NCBI GenBank assembly: GCA_964532175.1 | Contig: CAZHGP010000037.1 | Coordinates: 1 to 13,340, forward strand | DNA length: 13,340 nucleotides | DNA from: JAVZCJ01 sp964532175 | Lineage (GTDB): Archaea; Thermoproteota; Nitrososphaeria_A; Caldarchaeales; JAVZCJ01 | Direction of reading: 5' to 3' | Shown here: positions 6,535 to 13,101 of the stretch, in pieces | Position numbering within the stretch: position 1 is the first letter of the stretch | Layout: each line of letters begins with the position of its first letter | The notes under the pieces: generated by a model | Database searches by the model: none | The model's input: the letters and a program-made list of their open reading frames with translations, nothing else | What the model was told of the DNA's origin: nothing | Translations under genes and position numbers: made by a program

Positions 6535-8342
6535 TTATCTTGCCCATAATATTTTTTCTTTTCTATGAATTTCTATTAATTCATTTAATGCTTCTTTTTC
6601 ATCTTCTTTAAGAAGATGGGCATAATCTTTTAATAAAGTTCTTGCATGATCTTCAGGAACAGCTACAAGTAGAATTTCTTTTTCATGTATATGTCTACCA
6701 ACTATAGGTTCTTTCATGGAAATTGCTACTTTAGCTCCCATAGTAGCTTCTGGAATGCTTTGACCTTTATCTTGTATTTGAGAAATTTCACCAATAATTT
6801 TACCTTCTAAATTCATTAATTTATATTTTGGTTTAATTCTTCCAGCTAAAACTTCAACTCCAAAAATTGCTGGATTACTCCTTCTAAAAACATATCCTTC
6901 AAGAATTCTTATTTTACCAGGTTTAATTAAAGATTCAAATTTCATTCTCTCTTTTCTACTTTTTTCTTCTTCAACCCAATTAAGATAATTTTCAAAAAGT
7001 CTAAACAATATTTTCTCTTTAAAAATTTTCACACCTTTATCGATAGCTTCTTTTTCAATATCTGGATGAATATGAACATTAAAAGCTAAAATAACACCTA
7101 AAAATTCATCTTTTTGTTTAACAATACTTGCTTCAAAAACATCTCTTTTAGAAACATCTCCAATATCTGCTATTCTAACAGGTATTCCTTTATCTTTTAG
7201 AAAATATACAGCTGATTCAAGAGTTCCAAAAGTGTCTGCTTTTAAAATTACTCCAATTTTATCTACATTTATTCTTAAACTTTCAATTTCTTTACTAATT
7301 CTATCAATTATTTCATTTTCATTTTCTGGCTTATCAATAACTATTAAAGGTGAACCTGGAATAGCATCGTCTAAATTATTTGCAACAATTTTTACACCTG
7401 CAACAGCTGAAATAGAATCTACTTGAGTAAATTTATCTCTAGGATCTCTCATTTCATCTAAAGGTTTAGGTAAAAGTAATGCTCTTACTTTAGATATTAT
7501 TGGCCCGCTTTTACTCATAAAAGCAAATCTATCGCCAACACTTATTTTCCCAGAATAAAGTATTAAATTAGCTGTAACACCTAAACCTTCTTCTTCAACT
7601 ATTTCTAATATTGAACCTTCAGTAGTAGTTGTAATGGGCACAAGCTTATCTTTAAGAAAAGTTTGAGATAAACCAAGTACAACAAGTAATAAATCTTGAA
7701 TTCCTTCACCAGTTTTAGCACTTACTGGAACGATAGCAATATTTTCTTTAAAAGATTTTATATTTGTATATAAATCGCTTTTAAAACCTAAAAAAGATAA
7801 ATCTCCTATTAATTTATAAATTCTATTTTCTAATTCTTCTTTAGCAAATCTAGATTGTTTATTATAAGTTTCTTGAAAATTTTCATTTTCAAAAGGTTTC
7901 CAACCAGGTATTAAATCAATTTTATTAGCTGCTACGACGAATGGAGTTTTTCTAGATTTTAAAAGTTGAATACTTTCTATTGTTTGTTCTTGAACTCCAT
8001 TAATTATATCTATTACTAATATAGCAATATCAGCCATTGAGCCTCCTCTTCTTCTTAAATTTGTGAAGGCAGCATGTCCAGGAGTATCTATAAAAAGAAT
8101 TCCAGGCACTTTTAATGTGATATTGTATTTTTCTATAAGTTTACTACAAACTTTAATAACAGCATCCAAAGGGAAAAAGCTAGCACCAATATGTTGAGTT
8201 ATTCCACCTACTTCTCTAGCAGCAACTAATGTTCCACGCATTTTATCTAAAAGTGAAGTTTTTCCATGGTCTACTTAGTCGCGAAAAATTAAAATTTTTC
8301 GCAATGACCTAGAACAACAACTATAGGAGATCTTAAAGACAT
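6535..8342 (-). CDS. infB: Translation initiation factor aIF5B, interrupted by a 29-nt intron
   Basis: aIF5B is the ribosome-associated GTPase that promotes subunit joining. The spliced gene joins 8342-8304 (13 codons) to 8274-6535 and gives 592 residues, the normal archaeal length. G1 spans the junction (GHVDHGKT, 12-19). Then come the switch-1 Thr of GGITQHIGA, DTPGH (76-80), NKID (130-133), VPVSAKTGEG, and domains II-IV ending in LNELIEIHRKEKILWAR. The ATG at 8342 (MSLRSPIVVVLGH) follows an AGGGTG site; an in-frame TAA lies just upstream. Read without splicing, translation stops after 17 codons inside the insertion. The longest uninterrupted frame then begins at 8241 and lacks G1, which would kill GTP binding. 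The rest of the gene is intact, which argues against a pseudogene. Confidence 0.93.
8275..8303 (-). other. 29-nt BHB intron in aIF5B
   Basis: The inserted segment interrupts the codons for H13 and V14 exactly between them. On the minus strand, central helix GGTC (8309-8306, exon 1) pairs with GACT (8280-8277, intron), including one G-U pair. Three-nt bulges are ATT (8305-8303) and AAG (8276-8274). The inner intron stem is a perfect 10-bp inverted repeat (8302-8293 with 8290-8281, two-base loop). The outer exon helix is TCTA (8313-8310) with TAGA (8273-8270). Cleaving each bulge after its second base removes exactly 29 nt, and GGT-CAT-GTA-GAC restores the G1 motif. Junction bases leave no other boundary that gives the same product. 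The intron contains a stop in the exon 1 frame (TAA, 8291-8289) and its length also shifts the frame. Confidence 0.93.
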
Positions 8343-8428
8343 TTCTTAACACCCTATATACTTTCAGCTTTATTTTATAATACACCTATATTTAAGTTCT
8401 GCATCATTTTTATAAAAAATAAAAAGGA

Positions 8429-8439
8429 TTATATTTAAG
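8429..8439 (+). promoter_or_regulatory. TATA box for the gene at 8461
   Basis: TTATATTTAAG is preceded by a purine-rich BRE-like stretch (AAAAAGGA) and centred about 28 nt before the ATG at 8461. That spacing predicts a leaderless transcript, and no ribosome binding site is present. Confidence 0.6.
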
Positions 8440-8460
8440 TTTGAAATAATTTTAATTAAA

Positions 8461-8880
8461 ATGCAGGTTAGAATATTTTTAAAAAGTTTTTCAGCTGAAA
8501 AATTTATTGAAAATGATCAATTTATTCCAACTCAATTTAGTATTTCAACAAATGTAAATGTAACAAATATACAAAAAATAGAAGGGGGAATAAAAATTTC
8601 ATTTATTACAGATATTAATTATTCTCCATCTATTGCTCATATAAATATTAAAGGGGAGGGAATTTTAAAAGATAATGAAAAAATATTTGAAATTATTGAA
8701 AAATATGATAAAAAAGAAGCTTTACCACCTTATTTAATTCAAACTATTGTAAATTTTTCAATAATTGAAGCAACAGTATTAACAAGAAGCTTAAATATTC
8801 CCCCTCCAATACCTTTACCTAAAATATCAATAGAAGAAAAAAAGAAAGAGAAAAATAATAAATTAACATATTTAAAATAG
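8461..8880 (+). CDS. Conserved-looking hypothetical protein, possibly SecB-like fold
   Basis: A 139-residue soluble protein I cannot name with certainty. It has alternating beta-strand patterns (residues 1-75, including FSISTNVNV and IKISFITDINYSPSIAHINIKGEGIL), then a helix with LPPYLIQTIVNFSIIEATVLTRSLNIPPPIPLPKI, then a lysine-rich tail. This order of strands ending in a helix and a proline-rich PPPIPLP segment resembles the SecB-like family described in archaea and mycobacteria (for example MJ0357-type proteins), but that is a weak impression. It is preceded by a good TATA box and appears leaderless. Its stop is 10 nt before kae1, so it is probably in the KEOPS transcript and diverges from aIF5B. 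Confidence 0.75.
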   Translation: MQVRIFLKSFSAEKFIENDQFIPTQFSISTNVNVTNIQKIEGGIKISFITDINYSPSIAHINIKGEGILKDNEKIFEIIEKYDKKEALPPYLIQTIVNFSIIEATVLTRSLNIPPPIPLPKISIEEKKKEKNNKLTYLK

Positions 8881-8890
8881 AAGAAGGGGA

Positions 8891-9904
8891 ATGAAGAAAA
8901 TTTTTTGTTTAGGAATAGAATCAACCGCACACCTTTAAAAAAAGGGCGGAAATACTTTTAGTATAGGAATAGTTTCTTCAAATGGAGAAATATTAGCTAA
9001 TGAATCTTCTATTTATAAACCTTTAAAAGGAGGAATACATCCTAGAGAAGCAGCTCAATCTCATTCAAGAAATGCAATAAAAGTATTTTCTTCTGCAATT
9101 GAAAAATCTGGTTTAAAATTAAAAGATATAAATGTTATAGCTTTCTCTCAAGGGCCTGGACTTGGACCATGTTTAAGAACTGGAGCAACTTTTGCAAGAA
9201 CCCTTTCTCAAGTAATGAATATTCCATTAGTAAATGTAAATCATTGTATAGCACATATTGAAATAGGTAGATTATTGTGTAAATGTGAAGACCCTGTAAC
9301 ACTTTATGTTTCAGGTGGGAATACGATGGTTTTATGTTTTGAAAGTGGAAGATATAGAGTTTTTGGAGAAACATTAGATATTGCTATTGGGAATTTCCTA
9401 GATACTTTCTCAAGAGAAGCTGGGCTTGGTTTACCTGGACCACCAATAATAGAAGAATATGCTAAAAAAGGGGAGAAAATTCTTGATTTTCCTTATAGAG
9501 TAAAAGGAATGGATGTTTCATTTAGTGGTTTATTAACTTCAGCTTTAAAATATTTGAAAAAAGGGGAGAAAATTGAAGATATTTGTTTATCAATAATAGA
9601 AATTTCCTATTCAATGCTTACTGAAGTTACTGAAAGAGCTTTAGCTCAATTGGATAAAAAGGAAGTTTTATTAACTGGAGGAGTAGCAAGGAGTAAAAGA
9701 TTAAGAGAAATGCTTGAAGAAATGGTAAAAGAGCATAATGCAAAATTTTATGTTGTACCAAATGAATTTGCTGGAGATAATGGAGCAATGATAGCTTGGA
9801 ATGGATTATTACAATATTTAAATGGTAAATATATTTCTATTGAAGAAAGTTTTATTAATCCAAGAATGAGACCAGAGGAAGTTGAAATAAATTGGAGAAA
9901 ATAG
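8891..9904 (+). CDS. kae1: KEOPS subunit Kae1, t6A37 tRNA transferase, interrupted by a 21-nt intron
   Basis: Kae1 transfers the threonylcarbamoyl group from TC-AMP to A37 of ANN-decoding tRNAs. Joining 8891-8930 to 8952-9904 gives 330 residues, the usual length. The N terminus reads MKKIFCLGIESTAHTFSIGI, then GGIHPREAAQSHS, SQGPGLGPCLRTGA, metal ligands in NHCIAHIE (H111 and H115), a YVSGGNT phosphate motif, GNFLDTFSREAGLGLPGPP, VLLTGGVARSKRLREML and DNGAMIAW. Without splicing, the frame stops after 15 codons at a TAA (8936-8938) inside the intron. The first ATG after that in frame (9215) would lose about 100 residues, including the N-terminal nucleotide-binding motif. A short AAGGGGA element precedes the ATG at 8891. 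The stop lies inside bud32, which overlaps by 13 nt. Confidence 0.94.
8931..8951 (+). other. 21-nt BHB intron in kae1
   Basis: The segment splits the His14 codon. Central helix CCGC (8925-8928, exon 1) pairs perfectly with GCGG (8946-8949, intron). Three-nt bulges are ACA (8929-8931) and AAA (8950-8952). The inner hairpin is CCTTT (8932-8936) with AAAGG (8941-8945) and a four-A loop. The outer exon helix is weak: TAGAA (8916-8920) can pair with TTTTA (8956-8960) across a small internal loop. Cutting each bulge after its second base removes 21 nt and gives GCA-CAT-ACT, that is A-H-T, as in GIESTAHTF of Kae1. The removed length is a multiple of three, so the frame is kept, but the segment carries an in-frame TAA at 8936. 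Shifting both cuts by one base gives the same mRNA. Confidence 0.92.
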
Positions 9905-10575
9905 ATATACTTTTTAATAAATATGATGCTGAAATATTAAAAATTGGTGCAGAAGCAACTATTTATAAAATTTTTTGGAAAGGAATACCATTAATTGTTA
10001 AAAAAAGGAGAATAAAAAATTATAGACATCCAAAAATTGATTATGAAATAAGGCTTAGTAGAACATTGCATGAAGCTAAATTATTATTATATAGTAAAAA
10101 ATTAGGAGTAAAATGTCCAGCAGTACTTTTTATAGATAGAATTAATACAGCTTTAATAATGCAATTCATTAATGGGAATAGATTAAGAGAATTAATACCA
10201 TATTTATCAAATGAAGAAATTTCAAGAATATCTTTTTTAATTGGAGAATATGTAGCTAAGCTTCATAAAGGGAATATTGTTCATGGAGATTTAACAACTT
10301 CAAATATGATAATCGATAATAATAAAGATATTGTTTTTATAGATTACGGATTAGGAGCATTTACTAATGAAATTGAAGAAAAAGCAGTTGATATACATTT
10401 ATTTATAAGAACTCTTGAAAGTTCACATTATAATTTTTTAAAAAATATCTTAGAAAATTTCTTTAAAGGATATGAAAAAATTTTAGGAAAAGAATTTACT
10501 CAAGAAATATTAAAAAAAGTAGAAGAAATAAGATTACGTGGAAGGTATATATCTTTAAGGAAAAAGAAAATTTAA
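9892..10575 (+). CDS. bud32: KEOPS subunit Bud32, atypical small kinase/ATPase
   Basis: Bud32 binds Kae1 and hydrolyses ATP to drive t6A synthesis. The 227 residues contain a short P-loop GAEATIY (19-25), the lysine of IVKKRR (K37), YEIRLSRTLHEAKLL (51-66), catalytic HGDLTTSNM (131-139), the metal Asp in IDYGLG (D151), EEKAVDIHLFIRTLESSH, and the C-terminal RLRGRYISLRKKK. The start is a TTG at 9892, 13 nt inside the end of kae1, so the two are translationally coupled but not fused as they are in some Euryarchaeota. Confidence 0.94.
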   Translation: MEKIDILFNKYDAEILKIGAEATIYKIFWKGIPLIVKKRRIKNYRHPKIDYEIRLSRTLHEAKLLLYSKKLGVKCPAVLFIDRINTALIMQFINGNRLRELIPYLSNEEISRISFLIGEYVAKLHKGNIVHGDLTTSNMIIDNNKDIVFIDYGLGAFTNEIEEKAVDIHLFIRTLESSHYNFLKNILENFFKGYEKILGKEFTQEILKKVEEIRLRGRYISLRKKKI

Positions 10576-10588
10576 AAAAGTGATTTTT

Positions 10589-11158
10589 ATGAAAATATTT
10601 TTTGCAACAAGTAATAAACATAAATTTTTGGAAGCGAAAAATATATTTGAAAAATATGGTATAAATATTGAAATGTATCCATTTAAACCAATTGAAATAC
10701 AATCAAATTCTATTGAAGAAATTGTTAAAAATTGTGCTAAACAAATAATCGAGAAAAAAATTAATAAAAAAATATTTTTAGAAGATGCTGGCTTATTTAT
10801 AAAATCTTTAAAAAATTTTCCAGGAGCATATTCAAGTTATGTATATTCTACATTAGGTTTAAATGGGATTCTTAAACTCATGGAAAATAAGAAAAATAGA
10901 AATGCAATATTCAAATCTGCTATAGCTTTTATTAATGAAAAAAATAAAATTAAAATTTTTACTGGAATTACAAAAGGGAAAATAGCTTATATTCCTAAAG
11001 GAAAAAAAGGATTTGGTTTTGATCCAATATTTATTCCATTAGGATATAATAAAACATTTGCTGAAATGAATATAGAGGAAAAAAATAAAGTTTCTCATAG
11101 AGGAAAAGCTATTATAAAAATGTGTAAATGGTTAAAGAGATATTATAAAACAATTTAA
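10589..11158 (+). CDS. XTP/dITP pyrophosphatase (ITPase, RdgB/HAM1 family)
   Basis: A 189-residue house-cleaning enzyme that hydrolyses ITP, dITP and XTP to monophosphates. Signature segments are FFATSNKHKFLEA at the N terminus, FLEDAGLFI with the catalytic Asp, FPGAYSSYV, KGKIAYIPKGKKGFGFDPIF, TFAEMNIEEKNKVSHRGKA. The frame is open from a GTG at 10580, but I prefer the ATG at 10589. The GTGAT at 10580-10584 then serves as a ribosome binding site 4 nt away and the N terminus matches the family. It lies 13 nt after bud32 and is likely in the same operon. Confidence 0.93.
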   Translation: MKIFFATSNKHKFLEAKNIFEKYGINIEMYPFKPIEIQSNSIEEIVKNCAKQIIEKKINKKIFLEDAGLFIKSLKNFPGAYSSYVYSTLGLNGILKLMENKKNRNAIFKSAIAFINEKNKIKIFTGITKGKIAYIPKGKKGFGFDPIFIPLGYNKTFAEMNIEEKNKVSHRGKAIIKMCKWLKRYYKTI

Positions 11159-11182
11159 TAATTTTTATATTAATAATGAAAC

Positions 11183-11195
11183 TCTTTAATATTAG
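11183..11195 (+). promoter_or_regulatory. Possible TATA region for the S15-GAN-pcc1 operon
   Basis: CTTTAATATTAGC lies about 27-39 nt before the S15 ATG, inside the 63-nt gap after the ITPase gene. The gap also holds a run of seven T (11206-11212), which could end the upstream transcript. No clear ribosome binding site precedes S15, which fits a leaderless or short-leader start. Confidence 0.3.
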
Positions 11196-11221
11196 CTTAG
11201 AATCATTTTTTTAGAAAGAAA

Positions 11222-11668
11222 ATGGCTAGAATGCATGCCCGAAAAAAAGGGAAATCTAGTTCAAAAAGGCCGCTTAGTAAAACCCCTCCAAGATGGTGTA
11301 AATATACTCCTGAAGAAGTAGAAGCATTAGTTGTAAAACTTGCAAAAGAAGGGAATCCACCAAGCATGATAGGATTAATTCTTAGAGATCAATATGGTAT
11401 TCCATTAGTAAAAACTATTGTTGGTAAAACTATTACACAAATATTAAAAGAGAATAATCTTTTGCCTCAAATACCAGAAGATTTATCAAATTTAATAGCT
11501 AAAGCTCAAAGAATGATAGCTCATTTAAAAAGATTTAAATCTGATAAAGCAAATGTTCATAGATTACAATTAGTAGAATCTAAAATTCATAGATTAGTAA
11601 AATATTATAAAAAAGTTGGAAAGCTTCCAATGAATTGGACTTTACCATATGAGAGATTGAAAGTTTAA
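11222..11668 (+). CDS. rps15: 30S ribosomal protein S15 (S13e-type)
   Basis: A 148-residue archaeal/eukaryotic-type S15. It has a basic N terminus MARMHARKKGKSSSKRP, the KTPPRWCKYTPEEVEALVVKLAKEG segment, PPSMIGLILRDQYGIPLVKTI, and the S15 helical core with HLKRFKSDKANVHRLQLVESKIHRLVKYYKKVGKLP. Its TAA shares one base with the ATG of the nuclease that follows. Confidence 0.96.
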   Translation: MARMHARKKGKSSSKRPLSKTPPRWCKYTPEEVEALVVKLAKEGNPPSMIGLILRDQYGIPLVKTIVGKTITQILKENNLLPQIPEDLSNLIAKAQRMIAHLKRFKSDKANVHRLQLVESKIHRLVKYYKKVGKLPMNWTLPYERLKV

Positions 11669-13101
11669 TGAATACTAACTCTTTTGAAAAATTTAAAGAA
11701 AAAGTTATAGAAATAGCTAATAAATTGAAAGAAGCAATAAAAAGAGATGAATCTTTTCTTATTATAAATCATAATGATGCAGATGGTTTGGCATCTGCAG
11801 GAATAATGTGCGGTACATTTTATAGAGAAGATGCAAGATTCACTATTAGAACAATACAAAGTTTTTCAGATTTTATAAATGATTATAATGAAAAATATAT
11901 CGATGCTGATAATATAATTTTTGTTGATATAGGAAGTGGATATTTAGATGAAATAGAAAATATTTTTCCCAATAAAATGGATTCGATATTTATTTTAGAT
12001 CACCATCAAATAATTGGAAAAAAAGAAATAAACCATCTTAATCCACATTTATTTGGAATAGATGGTGCAACAGATATAAGTGCATCAGGGATAGCATATT
12101 TTGTTTCAAAAGAAATAAATAAAGAAAATATAATATATTCTCCAATAGCTATTGTTGGAGCATTAGGAGATTTACAAGATAAAAATGGTAAAAGAGTTTT
12201 AAAAGGATTAAATTCATTAATTGTTAAAGAAGCTATAGAAAATGGATTATTATCAGTTAATGAGGATTTAATATTTTATGGAAGAAGTTATAAGCCAATT
12301 CATATAGCATTATCGAATACAACCTCCCCTTATATACCAGGTTTAAGCGGAAGGGAAGAAAATTGTGTAAGTTTCCTTTCTTCTCTTGGAATAAAATTAA
12401 AAGAAAATGATAAATGGAAAGTTTTATCAGAATTGAATGAAGAAGAAAAAAAGAAAATTTATAATGGAATTGTAATGTATCTTACAGAAAGGAAAATATC
12501 AACAAGAATCGCATCAGAATTGATTGGAGAAGTATATGAATTAATAAAAGAAGAAGAATGGACATATTTAAGAGATGCTAGAGAATTTTCATTTTTATTA
12601 AATGCTTGTGGAAAATTTGGACAACCTTGGATTGGAATACTTATAGCAATGGGTGTTAGAGGAAGTATAATTGAAGAAGCACATAGAATTCTTGAAGAAT
12701 ATCGTTTACAAATAGCTAAAAGCATGGAATATATTTTAAAGCCTGGAGTTATTGAGGAAATGAATAATATAGTAATATTAAGAGGGAATGATTTTATAGA
12801 TGAAAAACAAATAAGTTCAATAGCATCAATAATTTCTTCATCTTCTCTTATTTCAATAGATAAACCTTTAATAGCAATTGCTTTTACTAAAGAAAAATCT
12901 AAAATTTCAGCAAGAGCAAATAGAGAATTAATAAATAAAGGTTTAAATTTAGGAGAAATTCTATCAAACCTTTCTAAAAAATTTGATGGAAGAGGGGGAG
13001 GACATGCAATTGCTGCAGGTGCAGAAATACCTTTAATAAAATTAAATAATTTCTTAATTGAATTGGATAAAGAAATAGGGAAAATAATTGAAAAGAAATG
13101 A
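11668..13101 (+). CDS. RecJ-like single-strand exonuclease (GAN type, DHH family)
   Basis: A 477-residue nuclease of the archaeal RecJ/Cdc45-like family; several members bind GINS at the replication fork or degrade RNA/DNA 5'-3'. Motifs in order are INHNDADGLASAG (D37 and D39), FVDIGSGY, the DHH motif in ILDHHQII, GALGDLQDKNGKRV, a long helical middle region, and the DHHA1 motif FDGRGGGHAIAAGAEIP near the C terminus. The catalytic acidic residues appear intact, so it should be a nuclease rather than an inactive Cdc45-like subunit. The ATG overlaps the S15 stop by one base, a coupling seen in other archaea. The pcc1 gene begins inside its 3' end. The 217-residue frame on the opposite strand at 12459-13112 is only its shadow. 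Confidence 0.9.
   Translation: MNTNSFEKFKEKVIEIANKLKEAIKRDESFLIINHNDADGLASAGIMCGTFYREDARFTIRTIQSFSDFINDYNEKYIDADNIIFVDIGSGYLDEIENIFPNKMDSIFILDHHQIIGKKEINHLNPHLFGIDGATDISASGIAYFVSKEINKENIIYSPIAIVGALGDLQDKNGKRVLKGLNSLIVKEAIENGLLSVNEDLIFYGRSYKPIHIALSNTTSPYIPGLSGREENCVSFLSSLGIKLKENDKWKVLSELNEEEKKKIYNGIVMYLTERKISTRIASELIGEVYELIKEEEWTYLRDAREFSFLLNACGKFGQPWIGILIAMGVRGSIIEEAHRILEEYRLQIAKSMEYILKPGVIEEMNNIVILRGNDFIDEKQISSIASIISSSSLISIDKPLIAIAFTKEKSKISARANRELINKGLNLGEILSNLSKKFDGRGGGHAIAAGAEIPLIKLNNFLIELDKEIGKIIEKK

Noticed and set aside
6535..8241. aIF5B as a 568-residue protein starting at the ATG at 8241
   Set aside because: It would lack the G1 P-loop. The missing codons are present upstream in the correct order once the 29-nt BHB intron is removed, with a proper start and ribosome binding site at 8342.
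8275..8303. Palindrome in aIF5B as a transposon remnant, terminator or frameshift signal
   Set aside because: There is no target-site duplication or terminal repeat, and frameshifting could not skip the stop and 29 nt. The precise BHB geometry and exact restoration of the motif favour an intron.
8931..8951. Kae1 interruption as a sequencing error or pseudogene mutation
   Set aside because: A 21-nt structured insertion is not a typical error, the remaining 317 or so codons are intact, and the fold independently predicts the needed junction.
9215..9904. Kae1 as a 229-residue protein starting at the ATG at 9215
   Set aside because: The frame is open and family-like back to 8954 and continues, after removal of the 21-nt intron, to an ATG at 8891. 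The short version lacks the N-terminal nucleotide-binding lobe.
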